This document shows positions 9,574-18,181 of a DNA stretch of 38,229 bases, piece after piece. Within the stretch, counting starts at the first letter, position 1. Each line of letters opens with the position of its first letter. Position numbers and translations under genes: made by a program. The notes under the pieces were generated by a model that saw nothing but the letters and a program-made list of their open reading frames with translations, did not search any database and was not told the origin of the DNA. Source of the DNA: an uncultured Burkholderiales bacterium (GTDB lineage: Bacteria; Pseudomonadota; Gammaproteobacteria; Burkholderiales; Burkholderiaceae_C); NCBI GenBank assembly GCA_903876885.1, contig CAIRBP010000047.1:1-38229 (forward strand), given 5' to 3'.

Positions 9574-10227
9574 TTAATGCTTGAACTTTTCTTTTAATTT
9601 AAGGCCCGTGATGGATTCAAGTGCTGACAAACTCAGCCCCTCCACCTTATCAATGACCCACAAACCGTCCTTAGAGCATTCAAAAGTGGCATGGTCGGTA
9701 TAAATGCGTTTAACGCACTCCAGCCCAGTGAGAGGGTACGCGCATTCTTGAACTATTTTGCTTTGACCCGTCTTGGTCAGTAAATCCATCATGACCCAGG
9801 TCTCCTTGGCTCCAATAGCTAAGTCCATAGCACCACCAACGGCTGGGATGTCCTGTGGCAGGCCAGTGTGCCAATTCGCCAGGTCTCCGCTCACAGAAAC
9901 TTGAAATGCACCTAAAACGCAAATATCTAAATGGCCTGCGCGCATCATTGCAAAACTATCTGCGTGATGAAAATATGCCCCGCCAGCGAGCAGCGTAACA
10001 GCTTGTTTTCCGGCATTGATCAAATCGTAGTCTTCGTCCCCCTTCTCTGGAAATGGACCCATACCTAAAATACCGTTTTCACTGTGCAAACAGATTTCTA
10101 AATCTTGTGCGAGATGATTTGCGACAAGTACAGGCATGCCAATTCCAAGGTTGACGTACGAGCCGCTTGGAATGTCTTGTGCAATTCGAGCGGCAATGGC
10201 GTCTTTGCTTTTAGTTTTATAGCTCAT
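9574..10227 (-). CDS. scoB: 3-oxoacid CoA-transferase, subunit B
   Basis: Subunit B of a type I CoA-transferase, which moves CoA between succinyl-CoA (or acetyl-CoA) and a 3-oxoacid such as acetoacetate. The 217-residue protein shows VNLGIGMPVLVANH and the motif SENGILGMG, whose glutamate (residue 50) is the family's catalytic residue that forms the glutamyl-CoA intermediate. Subunit A is encoded 139 nt upstream on the same strand. The exact 3-oxoacid (acetoacetate or 3-oxoadipate) cannot be decided here. No aromatic-degradation genes are adjacent, so ketone-body or PHB-related use is somewhat more likely. Confidence 0.92.
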   Translation of the reverse strand: MSYKTKSKDAIAARIAQDIPSGSYVNLGIGMPVLVANHLAQDLEICLHSENGILGMGPFPEKGDEDYDLINAGKQAVTLLAGGAYFHHADSFAMMRAGHLDICVLGAFQVSVSGDLANWHTGLPQDIPAVGGAMDLAIGAKETWVMMDLLTKTGQSKIVQECAYPLTGLECVKRIYTDHATFECSKDGLWVIDKVEGLSLSALESITGLKLKEKFKH

Positions 10228-10366
10228 AAAGACTCTTTAAAAAGGGGTGCATGTGAAAGCACTAATTGAGTGGTAGACGAAAAAAGTGTCTGTTTGAGGT
10301 TCATGCGAGGGGTCTGTAAAAATGACGGTATTTACGAAGATATTGTCTAAACTCGAACACCTTATC

Positions 10367-11077
10367 TCAAGGCTCTTTGTGACTTGGCTCTGGAACCAGG
10401 ACCAATCTGTTCACAAAAATGCCCGGAGTGACAATCGTTTCTGGATCAAGTGCGCCAAGCTCTAGGCGCTCATATACCGAGGCAACAGTACAGCGCGCCG
10501 CCATAGCCATAATCGGTCCAAAATTACGCGCAGATTTGCGGTAAATTAAATTACCCCACCGGTCTCCCTTGTACGCTTTGATCAAGGCAAAGTCCGCGTG
10601 CAAGGGGTACTCCAGGACATACATCCGTCCGTTAATCTCTCTTGTTTCCTTTGGCGATCCGTCGGCGTTTTTTGCCAACTCAGTGCCGTATCCCGTTGGC
10701 GTAAAGAAAGCACCAACCCCCGCACCAGCTGCACGGATACGCTCGGCTAAATTACCTTGTGGCACCAACTCCAATTCAATTTTGCCGGACTTATAAAGTC
10801 CATCAAAAACATATGAATCACTTTGTCTGGGGTAACTGCAGATGATTTTTTGAACACGCTCTGTCTTGAGTATCGCTGCAAGACCACGATCCCCATTACC
10901 AGCGTTATTGTTAATCAACGTAAGACCGCGGATATCAAGGTCATTTAAAACCCCAAGTAAACCTTCAATGAGTTCATTAGGAATGCCAGCGGTACCAAAT
11001 CCACCGACCATGATGGTAGACCCAGACTTGATATCTTCAAGTGCGGTGGCTGCGGAGTCAACAAATTTATCAATCAT
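10367..11077 (-). CDS. scoA: 3-oxoacid CoA-transferase, subunit A
   Basis: Partner of scoB. The start is the ATG at 11077 (236 residues), opening MIDKFVDSAATALEDI and followed by the glycine-rich SGSTIMVGGFGTAGIPNELI that begins subunit A proteins. A longer in-frame extension of 96 codons overlaps azlD and has no family resemblance, so it was rejected. It lies 32 nt after the azlD stop. The C-terminal half contains the conserved EYPLHADFALIKAYKGD segment and the NFGPIMAMAA region. Confidence 0.92.
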   Translation of the reverse strand: MIDKFVDSAATALEDIKSGSTIMVGGFGTAGIPNELIEGLLGVLNDLDIRGLTLINNNAGNGDRGLAAILKTERVQKIICSYPRQSDSYVFDGLYKSGKIELELVPQGNLAERIRAAGAGVGAFFTPTGYGTELAKNADGSPKETREINGRMYVLEYPLHADFALIKAYKGDRWGNLIYRKSARNFGPIMAMAARCTVASVYERLELGALDPETIVTPGIFVNRLVLVPEPSHKEP

Positions 11078-11109
11078 AAAAGCAGAAATAAAAAATTCGG
11101 AGGAAGTTA

Positions 11110-11454
11110 TTAGTTCCAACCTAACCCTAGATGAAGGGGCAAATAAATAGCCATACCAAAAACAATAGTTCCTAAGACAACTTGGCCTTGTCCTTTTCTG
11201 AACACAAAGTAAAGCGTACCTCCTAGCGCCGCGTAAATTCGTGCATTCGTCAAAGGCGGTACAAACTGCGAGTGAAACATAAAGATTTCTGGAATGATCA
11301 CTGCAGAAAGTGCCGCAATCGGAGCAAATTGCAACCCCCTTTGCACCAAGGGCGGTAACTCCCATTGTCGCTCAGAGATGAAGAAAAAGGAGCGGGTGAT
11401 CAGCGTAATGAGGGCTAACCCCAGGATACAAATGATGTGCCAAAACTCAGTCAT
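11110..11454 (-). CDS. azlD: AzlD-type branched-chain amino acid transport protein
   Basis: This is a small integral membrane protein of 114 residues with about four hydrophobic segments (starting IICILGLALITLI). It matches in size and position the AzlD subunit that pairs with AzlC. In characterised systems the pair exports branched-chain amino acids or analogues. The ATG follows the azlC TAG with no gap, a layout that points to translational coupling. The substrate here is unproven. Confidence 0.85.
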   Translation of the reverse strand: MTEFWHIICILGLALITLITRSFFFISERQWELPPLVQRGLQFAPIAALSAVIIPEIFMFHSQFVPPLTNARIYAALGGTLYFVFRKGQGQVVLGTIVFGMAIYLPLHLGLGWN

Positions 11455-12192
11455 CTAAAGTGCCTCTTTTCTTTGGTAACGGTTATAAAGCACTTCAAAA
11501 CCTAGACAAACTACAACTGAACACGTAATGGCAATCAAAATATTGAGTCTAAGTGGGAGTGCAAAAAAGAGCACAGAAACTATACCACCTACAACACAGG
11601 AAATTCGTTTAAGACTAGAGCTAGCAAGTGAGCACGTCACTCCAACTAAAGCCAATACGCCCGCAAATCCAAGCCCCCAATCTGGCGGGATGTAGTGAGC
11701 CAAGGCAATACCAATTAAACTGGCCACCATCCAGCTGGACCAATTTAAAAAACAATTGCCCGCAAGATAAGCTTGCTCACTTTGCCTACCACTTAAATCT
11801 TGGGCAGGGCTTTCGTAACGCCTTACAAACTGAACATAAGACAAGTCTGCCGTGAGGTAGGCTGCAATTAATCGTTGCCACCTTGGCCAACTCATCATGT
11901 AAGGGCGAAGGTGCGCGCTAAAAACTACAAACCGCAGATTAACGCAAAACGCGGTTGCCCAAACCACCCAAAGTGGGGCGCCTGCAGCTAACAAAGGAAT
12001 CGCAGCAAGTTGTGAACTACCCGCGAAAACAATTAACGTCATCAAAACGGAATCAAACACATTCATACCAGATTGAATCATGGCAACACCAATCATCATC
12101 CCCCAAGCGGCAATACCGGGGGCGGCGCTGCTGATATCTCGTACGCCGACTTTAAACGCAGGGTGGGAATAATTTTCTTTTAAAAAGAACAT
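11455..12192 (-). CDS. azlC: AzlC family permease (branched-chain amino acid exporter)
   Basis: The 245-residue membrane protein contains the typical AzlC stretch FAGSSQLAAIPLLAAGAP and then FCVNLRFVVFSAHLRPY, with further membrane helices to the C-terminus. It is the larger subunit of AzlCD exporters. It begins 16 nt after the fmt stop and abuts azlD, so def-fmt-azlC-azlD may be one transcript that runs on to scoAB and pgk. I see no strong Shine-Dalgarno before the ATG. Confidence 0.9.
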   Translation of the reverse strand: MFFLKENYSHPAFKVGVRDISSAAPGIAAWGMMIGVAMIQSGMNVFDSVLMTLIVFAGSSQLAAIPLLAAGAPLWVVWATAFCVNLRFVVFSAHLRPYMMSWPRWQRLIAAYLTADLSYVQFVRRYESPAQDLSGRQSEQAYLAGNCFLNWSSWMVASLIGIALAHYIPPDWGLGFAGVLALVGVTCSLASSSLKRISCVVGGIVSVLFFALPLRLNILIAITCSVVVCLGFEVLYNRYQRKEAL

Positions 12193-12208
12193 AAGGACAC
12201 TAGTAACT

Positions 12209-13231
12209 TTAAGGAGTTAACGAGGGCGGCGGTCCAGAAACAAAAACATCGCCCTGGCTAAGGGGGCTGCCTAAGATAAAAGATTCGATCGGCATACGCT
12301 TACCCCCTGCGCGCTGAATTTGTTTAATTCTAAATATACCGTTTGCGCTGGCAACATCTATACCGCTAGGACCGAGATTTAAAATTTGACCGTGTACTTT
12401 ATTTGTCTGAATTGTGGGACTGCGCTCTAAAACGTTTCCCTCCCAGATTTTGAAGACTTCACCCGCGCAGTGAGTTTGAAGTCCTGGTAGGCTGGAGAAT
12501 GCACGGAGTTTGCGCTCAATACTCTCGCAAGGGTGTGACCAGTCGATCCAAGTTTCAATTTTTTCAATTTTGTGGGCGTAGCAAATACCTTCCGTGGGTT
12601 GGGCGACAGCACTTAGGGATCCTATTTGATTAAGTGTTTCTATTAAAAGCTGTGCACCCAGACTCGCGAGCCGCGTGTGTAAGGTATCGGTTGTATCAAG
12701 CGCATTAATCGGGCAACTTCTTTGCGCAAGGATTGCCCCAGTGTCCAGACCTGCATCCATTTGCATAATACAAATACCGCTCTCTGAATCCCCGGCTTCA
12801 ATGGCTCTGTGTATGGGCGCTGCACCCCGCCAGCGAGGAAGCAAGGAGGCATGTATGTTTAAACAACCCAGAGGAGCGGCCTGAAGAGTCCAGGCGGGCA
12901 AAATGAGACCGTAAGCCGCAACGACAATGACATCAGGTTGCCAAACTCTTAGTTGCTCTAAAGCGCCTTGTGCATCATCTGGAAATTTGCCGTCTAAACG
13001 AAGACTTCGAGGCTGAGCAACCGCAATTCCGTGCTCGACAGCGTAGTCCTTAACCGCGGAGGTTTGAAGTTTCAAGCCGCGACCTGCGGGACGGTCGGGT
13101 TGTGTGAGCACACCAATAACTTTGTGCTGACTAAGTTGTCCAGCGTGCAGTTGCTCTAAAGCCGTCCGAGCGAATAAAGGCGTGCCAGCAAATACAACAC
13201 GAAGCGGGGCGCTCACAGGTATTGGGTTCAA
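12209..13231 (-). CDS. fmt: Methionyl-tRNA formyltransferase
   Basis: Fmt formylates the initiator Met-tRNA using 10-formyltetrahydrofolate. The 340-residue protein has RVVFAGTPLFA at the N-terminus and NIHASLLPRWRGAAPI at residues 125-140, with catalytic residues Asn125, His127 and Asp163 (MDAGLDTG). A C-terminal domain follows. There is no ATG near the N-terminus: the start is TTG (13231) or GTG (13216), the latter placing the methionine nearer the conserved RVVFAG. Neither has a clear Shine-Dalgarno. It follows def by 13 nt, the classical def-fmt pair. Confidence 0.94.
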   Translation of the reverse strand: MNPIPVSAPLRVVFAGTPLFARTALEQLHAGQLSQHKVIGVLTQPDRPAGRGLKLQTSAVKDYAVEHGIAVAQPRSLRLDGKFPDDAQGALEQLRVWQPDVIVVAAYGLILPAWTLQAAPLGCLNIHASLLPRWRGAAPIHRAIEAGDSESGICIMQMDAGLDTGAILAQRSCPINALDTTDTLHTRLASLGAQLLIETLNQIGSLSAVAQPTEGICYAHKIEKIETWIDWSHPCESIERKLRAFSSLPGLQTHCAGEVFKIWEGNVLERSPTIQTNKVHGQILNLGPSGIDVASANGIFRIKQIQRAGGKRMPIESFILGSPLSQGDVFVSGPPPSLTP

Positions 13232-13244
13232 AGTAGGGGACGTG

Positions 13245-13754
13245 TCAATGATTGACTTCGCGCTGTAATTTATGCATTTTCGTTTTGATTCTATTGCGCT
13301 TTAATGGGGACAAATAATCTACGAATACTTTACCTAGCAAATGATCCATCTCGTGCTGAATGCATACCGCTAAAAGATCTGTGGCGTGAATTTCTTGCAA
13401 GGTGCCTGATTTGTCTAGCGCTTTAACTTTAACTTCAATAGCTCGTTCAACACTGTCATATGTATTAGGAACCGACAAACAACCTTCCTCGCCTTTTACG
13501 CGATCTGGATGGGCCCATATGATTTCAGGATTAATTAAGACCATGGGTGAGTCGCGCTCGTCGGACACATCCATCACAATAATTCTTTCATGCACGTCAA
13601 CCTGAGTGGCAGCAAGTCCAATGCCGTTGGACTCGTACATGGTCTCTATCATGTTCTCAATCAGAGTGAGGGTCTCGGTTTTGATCTCCTTTACGGGCTT
13701 AGCAACAGTGTGTAAGCGGGGATCTGGATAACAAAGAATATTCAGTAAAGCCAT
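13245..13754 (-). CDS. def: Peptide deformylase
   Basis: Def removes the N-formyl group from nascent proteins in the cytoplasm. All three metal-site motifs are present: GIGLAATQV at residues 44-52, EGCLS at 90-94 and HEMDH at 134-138, giving Cys92, His134 and His138 as metal ligands and Glu135 as catalytic acid. The length of 169 residues is normal for type 1 enzymes. It leads a minus-strand block with fmt and is divergent from smg across 193 nt of AT-rich DNA. Confidence 0.97.
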   Translation of the reverse strand: MALLNILCYPDPRLHTVAKPVKEIKTETLTLIENMIETMYESNGIGLAATQVDVHERIIVMDVSDERDSPMVLINPEIIWAHPDRVKGEEGCLSVPNTYDSVERAIEVKVKALDKSGTLQEIHATDLLAVCIQHEMDHLLGKVFVDYLSPLKRNRIKTKMHKLQREVNH

Positions 13755-13933
13755 GATGCATATTTTCGTTGATTTATGACAGCTTGTCTTGTGAGTTTAA
13801 AAAATACACAGAGGTACTTGGGGGTAGGGCCGCAAGAAAGAGCTCATTTTAATAAAGAGCTTATTTTTTCCTGAAAAGTAAAAAAACCTGACACTATTTT
13901 TTAAAAAATTCATACATTTCACTGAAATCGATG

Positions 13934-13939
13934 TATATT
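13934..13939 (+). promoter_or_regulatory. Candidate -10 element placed for a near-leaderless smg transcript
   Basis: TATATT lies 8 nt upstream of the smg ATG (13948) inside the inverted repeat ATGTA-TATTAAG-TACAT (13931-13947). If used as -10, transcription would begin at or within a few bases of the start codon. No Shine-Dalgarno is visible between them. No good -35 is seen at the expected distance, so the call is tentative. Confidence 0.3.
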
Positions 13940-13947
13940 AAGTACAT

Positions 13948-14475
13948 ATGTTTGATGTTCTTGTTTTTGTATATGAACATTACTGGGAGGCTGAGGCCTG
14001 TCCAGAGCTTCCCCTTCTGGGGCGCCGTCTGAGTGCCGCTGGCTTTGAGGGTGACGAAATTGAACAAGCCCTACATTGGCTTGAGGGTCTAGACGCCGCC
14101 TCTAAAAGTGCAGATCTTATAGATATCGCACCCAAGACTAAAACCGATCATCTAATTCAACCCGTAACAGGCCTGCCTTCTCAACCATTGGTGCTTGAGC
14201 CATCTGTGCAGAGTTTAAGAATCTATTCGCAGGCTGAGTTGAACCGATTGGGCGCTGAGTGCCTTGGTTTTCTTCAGTTCCTTGAGAGTGCAGGAGTTAT
14301 GCCTTGTGCGATGAGAGAGATCGTATTGGAGCGAGCAATGGCCTCTCCAGTCGAGGAAGTCACATTAGATGACTTCAAAATCATTATCTTAATGGTTTAC
14401 TGGAGCTTTGGAATCGAGCCTGACGTACTCGTGCTCGATGAGCTCTGCGATGACGAGGATAGGGTTTGTCATTGA
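13948..14475 (+). CDS. smg: Smg family protein (DUF494)
   Basis: The 175-residue protein opens MFDVLVFVYEHYWE and continues with LGRRLSAAGFEGDEIEQAL, the conserved N-terminal region of Smg/DUF494 proteins. Their function is unknown. In many proteobacteria smg lies in a def/fmt-dprA-smg-topoisomerase neighbourhood. Here it still sits divergent to def, but dprA is missing from the gap and the topoisomerase gene is 3.7 kb away on the other strand, behind secF-secD-yajC. A stretch of CGGGG/CCCCG inverted repeat (14476-14497) follows the stop, without a T-run. Confidence 0.9.
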   Translation: MFDVLVFVYEHYWEAEACPELPLLGRRLSAAGFEGDEIEQALHWLEGLDAASKSADLIDIAPKTKTDHLIQPVTGLPSQPLVLEPSVQSLRIYSQAELNRLGAECLGFLQFLESAGVMPCAMREIVLERAMASPVEEVTLDDFKIIILMVYWSFGIEPDVLVLDELCDDEDRVCH

Positions 14476-14569
14476 CGGGGAGAGGGCTTCCACCCCGCTC
14501 AACTATAACTGCAGCTCATACTGCAACAAATAAACCAATCTAAATTTATTAAAGTAAAAATTAGTAGGT

Positions 14570-15526
14570 TTAAACAACAGCACCGGAATTTGGGTCATTA
14601 GGGTCTATATCAGCACCCTTTGAGTTGGTTTTAATTAAATCCTCTCGCTTAATGCCAAGCCACATTGCAAGGGCAGCTGCAACGAAGACAGAAGAATAAA
14701 TCCCAAACAAAATGCCGATTGTCAAAGCAAGGGCGAAGTAGTGCAAAGTTTCTCCGCCGAACAGTAACATGGATAAAACCATCAGTTGGGTACAGCCGTG
14801 GGTGATAATTGTGCGGCTCATGGTGGAGGTAATCGCGTTATCAATGATGTTGATCGTCTCAAGCTTACGAAGTCTTCTAAAGTTCTCCCTGATTCTGTCA
14901 AAAATCACAACTGACTCATTGACAGAGTAGCCTAAAACAGCCAACACAGCAGCTAAAACAGGCAGAGAAAATTCCCACTGAAAAGCCGCAAAAAAGCCCA
15001 AAATAATAACTACATCATGTAAATTAGCGACGATACCAGCAACCGCGTATTTCCACTCAAATCGAATAGCCAAGTAAATCATGATGCCAATTACAACGCA
15101 TGCGAGTGCCTTCAAACCGTCAAGGGTTAACTCATCACCAACCTGAGGCCCAACAAACTCACTTCTGCGAAGCACAGCCTTGTCGTCTGCTTCTCTAAGC
15201 TTATTCATGACTTGGGTACTTTGCTCGCTAGAAGTGACGCCCTTGATCACAGGCATCCTAATTAATACATCTTGAGTTGAGCCAAAATTTTGAACTTGAA
15301 CGTCTGAATAACCAAGTGTATTGATACGAGTTCGAAGATCATCTAAGTTGACGCTTTGCCCAAAATGGACTTCAACTAAAGTTCCCCCCGTGAATTCGAC
15401 AGATAAGTGCAGGCCCTTACTGAATAGGAAAAATACAGCCGCTAAAAAAGTTATAAATGAGACTGCGTTGAAGGCCAACGCATGGCGCATAAAGGGAATA
15501 TCACGGCGAAGTTTGAAAAATTCCAT
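14570..15526 (-). CDS. secF: Protein translocase subunit SecF
   Basis: SecF pairs with SecD in the inner membrane to drive late steps of Sec export by proton motive force. The 318-residue protein has a first membrane helix at residues 18-38, the periplasmic VEFTGGTLVEV segment, and a C-terminal block of helices with the RND-type motifs VLGYSVNESVVIFDRIRE and the SMSRTIITHG-like loop. It starts 11 nt after the secD stop, with AAGGAT as ribosome binding site, so the two are cotranscribed. Confidence 0.96.
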   Translation of the reverse strand: MEFFKLRRDIPFMRHALAFNAVSFITFLAAVFFLFSKGLHLSVEFTGGTLVEVHFGQSVNLDDLRTRINTLGYSDVQVQNFGSTQDVLIRMPVIKGVTSSEQSTQVMNKLREADDKAVLRRSEFVGPQVGDELTLDGLKALACVVIGIMIYLAIRFEWKYAVAGIVANLHDVVIILGFFAAFQWEFSLPVLAAVLAVLGYSVNESVVIFDRIRENFRRLRKLETINIIDNAITSTMSRTIITHGCTQLMVLSMLLFGGETLHYFALALTIGILFGIYSSVFVAAALAMWLGIKREDLIKTNSKGADIDPNDPNSGAVV

Positions 15527-15537
15527 GAACTTATCCT

Positions 15538-17445
15538 TTATTTCAAATCTGTAGATGAACTTGCTGGTTTAGCGTTGGCGCTAGGAGGGGTAGGGCGCCA
15601 GACCGTGCCAATTGATACCTTTTGTAAGCGCTGAACTTGTCCGTACCAAAGATTTACTAGGCCTCTGGAGAAAAAGACGGCCGAGAACATACTAGTCATA
15701 ATACCTAAGCAGTGAACAACAGCAAAACCCCTCACAGGGCCGGACCCAAACGCAAGCAGCGCGAGCCCAGCAATTAGCGTCGTAACGTTGGAGTCCAATA
15801 TGGTTGACCAAGCACGTTCGTAGCCATTGTTAATAGCTGTTTGGGGGGCAGCGCCGTTTCTAAGCTCCTCACGAACGCGCTCGTTGATCAAAACGTTGGC
15901 ATCAATGGCCATACCTAGAACAAGTGCCATTGCGGCCATACCAGGCAGAGTAAGTGTGGCTTGAAGCATTGACAATATTGCAACGAGCAAAAGTAAGTTT
16001 ACGGCCAAGGCAATACTGGAGAAGATTCCAAAGAGCATGTAGTAAACGCACATGAAAGCAGCAACAGCTACAAAGCCCCAAGTCACACTATCAAAACCTT
16101 TTGCAATATTTTCTGCGCCAAGGCTTGGACCAATCGTTCTCTCTTCAATAATCTCCATAGGAGCGGCTAGTGAGCCTGCTCTCAGTAAAAGAGCTGTATC
16201 GTTTGCTTCTACGGTATTCATATGCCCCGATATCTGTACTCTCCCACCACCTATCTCTGATCGAATGACGGGAGCAGTAACTACCTCGCCTTTACCCTTT
16301 TCAAATAGCAAGATGGCCATTCGCTTGCCCACATTCTCGCGGGTGACGTCCCTAAATATTCTTGCTCCCTTCGCGTCTAAAGTGAGGTGTACCGCAGCCT
16401 CTTGGGTCTGGTTATCGAAGCCAGGTTGAGCATCAGTTAAATTCTCACCCGTTAGCAAAACTTGCTTTTTTACGACTACAGCCAAACCGCTTCTATCACT
16501 AAATCGCTCACTGCCAAAAGGCACCAAACCGTTGCTGAGTTCGGCGCTGCGCGCCTCTGAGCTTTCATCAACTAAGCGAACCTCTAGAGTTGCTGTTCTT
16601 CCTAAAATATCTTTTGCTTTGGCGGTGTCTTGTACACCTGGCAGTTGAACAACAATTCGGTCTAAACCTTGTTGTTGGATAACCGGTTCAGACACACCTA
16701 ACTCGTTGATTCGGTTGTGAAGCGTTGTAATGTTTTGCTTAATTGCTTGTTCTTGAATTTTCTTTGCAGATAACGGCTGCAAAGTAGCATGCAACTTGAG
16801 CTCTCCAGCCTGCGCCTGCGCAACCGTTTGTAGCTCAGCAAATTGATCTTTAATAAGCGCTGCAGCCTGGTCTAGAGTTTCTTTGTCTCTAAAAGCAATA
16901 TCTATGGCCTGACCATCTCGAGAAATACCGCTATGTCTAATGTTTTTCTCTCTAAGTTGACTTCTTATATCTCCGGCCAATGAGTCAGCCCTTTTGGTTA
17001 AAGCCGAGACCATATCAACCTGAAGCATGAAATGCACCCCACCACGCAAATCAAGGCCGAGATACATTGGATCTGCGTGCAAATTGGATAACCAAGTTGG
17101 GGATCGAGGAATAAGGTTCAAAGCAACGATGTAGGCAGGATTGTCTTGGTCGTTATTGATGGTTTTTTGAATGAGTTCTTTTGCTTTAAGCTGATCCTCA
17201 GTGCGATCGAAACCCACTTTAATCGAATGTCCCACATCTAAACTGGAAGAGCTAGGGGTAAGAGCCGCTTTTGTAAGTGCGTCTTGGACTTTAGACTGTA
17301 CAGATGCATCAACAGTGAAAACGGATTTCGCGGGAGAGATTTGAACAGCAGGGGATTCGCCAAAGAAATTGGGAAGTGTGTACAAGCTACCGATAACTAG
17401 GGCAACTAGGATGACGATGTATTTCCAAATGGGATAGCGGTTCAT
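15538..17445 (-). CDS. secD: Protein translocase subunit SecD
   Basis: SecD is the larger partner of SecF. The 635-residue protein has an N-terminal helix (YIVILVALVIGSLYTLPNFF), a large periplasmic region that includes LGLDLRGGVHFMLQVD, and a C-terminal membrane block with GMAAMALVLGMAIDANVLI. Length is usual for beta-proteobacteria. It lies upstream of secF and 265 nt downstream of yajC; the gap contains a terminator-like hairpin, so it may have its own promoter. Confidence 0.97.
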   Translation of the reverse strand: MNRYPIWKYIVILVALVIGSLYTLPNFFGESPAVQISPAKSVFTVDASVQSKVQDALTKAALTPSSSSLDVGHSIKVGFDRTEDQLKAKELIQKTINNDQDNPAYIVALNLIPRSPTWLSNLHADPMYLGLDLRGGVHFMLQVDMVSALTKRADSLAGDIRSQLREKNIRHSGISRDGQAIDIAFRDKETLDQAAALIKDQFAELQTVAQAQAGELKLHATLQPLSAKKIQEQAIKQNITTLHNRINELGVSEPVIQQQGLDRIVVQLPGVQDTAKAKDILGRTATLEVRLVDESSEARSAELSNGLVPFGSERFSDRSGLAVVVKKQVLLTGENLTDAQPGFDNQTQEAAVHLTLDAKGARIFRDVTRENVGKRMAILLFEKGKGEVVTAPVIRSEIGGGRVQISGHMNTVEANDTALLLRAGSLAAPMEIIEERTIGPSLGAENIAKGFDSVTWGFVAVAAFMCVYYMLFGIFSSIALAVNLLLLVAILSMLQATLTLPGMAAMALVLGMAIDANVLINERVREELRNGAAPQTAINNGYERAWSTILDSNVTTLIAGLALLAFGSGPVRGFAVVHCLGIMTSMFSAVFFSRGLVNLWYGQVQRLQKVSIGTVWRPTPPSANAKPASSSTDLK

Positions 17446-17651
17446 ATCAATATGTTTGAATTAAAGGTGCGCAATTATTAGTGTGTTAATGGGTTCATAA
17501 ATTACGCCCCCAGTAGTCTAGTCTGGTCAAAATGGAACAGTGATTTAACTGTGGTCATTTAGTGCAATTAAAAAGTATCTTCAGCAATACTGAGCCAAAT
17601 TTATAAGTTGAACTTGGTCAAAACAAAGTCTTGAGAGCTGACCCCCTTAAA

Positions 17652-17683
17652 AGCCGCCTAGTACTGACGAGAGTTGAGCGGCT
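17652..17683 (-). terminator. Possible terminator downstream of yajC
   Basis: AGCCGC (17652-17657) pairs perfectly with GCGGCT (17678-17683) around a 20-nt loop. Read on the minus strand the hairpin begins 27 nt after the yajC stop and is followed by TTTT. The long loop and short U-run make it weak. Confidence 0.35.
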
Positions 17684-17710
17684 AATACTAAAAGTGAGCT
17701 CTCTGGCACT

Positions 17711-18049
17711 TTACGATTTCAACGAACCTTTAGGTAAGACCTGTATAACAGCGCTTCTTTGCATTTGGACAACAACTCCAGTTGCAATTTCTAAGCTCAT
17801 TTGTTGCTCTGAGAGCTGAGTTACTTTACCCATTAGGCCACCAGAGGTTGCGACTTCATCTCCTTTTGCCAATGAGTCAAGCATAGTTTTGTGCTCTTTT
17901 TGACGTTTCATTTGTGGACGAATCATTACAAAATAAAGAACCACAAACATTAACAAAAGAGGTAGCATACTCATTAAAGAGGAGCTTAAGTCTCCTCCTG
18001 CTGGAGTTGCAGAGGGAGCGGTTTGAGCGTAAGCGGAAGAAATCAACAC
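17711..18049 (-). CDS. yajC: Preprotein translocase accessory subunit YajC
   Basis: YajC is a small single-span membrane protein bound to SecDF. The 112-residue product has the hydrophobic helix MLPLLLMFVVLYFVMIRPQ near residues 29-47, followed by the conserved RPQMKRQKEHKTM and a soluble domain with LAKGDEVATSGGLMGKV. AGGAG lies just upstream of the ATG. In most proteobacteria yajC follows tgt (and queA); here it follows topB instead, with a hairpin between. Confidence 0.95.
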   Translation of the reverse strand: MLISSAYAQTAPSATPAGGDLSSSLMSMLPLLLMFVVLYFVMIRPQMKRQKEHKTMLDSLAKGDEVATSGGLMGKVTQLSEQQMSLEIATGVVVQMQRSAVIQVLPKGSLKS

Positions 18050-18093
18050 ATCGAACTCCTAAATTGGCTTGGGTAGCCTTAATTTACAAAATG

Positions 18094-18116
18094 CGGGTCC
18101 CAAAAGGGAGGGCCCG
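18094..18116 (-). terminator. Hairpin between topB and yajC, probable topB terminator
   Basis: CGGGTCCC (18094-18101), loop AAAA, then GGGA, a 3-nt bulge GGG, and CCCG (18113-18116) form a GC-rich stem. On the minus strand it lies about 65 nt beyond the topB stop and is followed by CATTTTG, a poor U-run. It is also just upstream of the yajC start. Confidence 0.45.
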
Positions 18117-18181
18117 TTAAGCCCGTTTAGAGCAAACCCTAGATTGTATGCTCGACTGAGCAAATACGGAAAAGAAGCCTT

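Noticed and set aside
10367-11365. Long 332-codon form of scoA
   Set aside because: The first 96 codons overlap azlD in another frame and have no CoA-transferase likeness; the ATG at 11077 gives the normal start.
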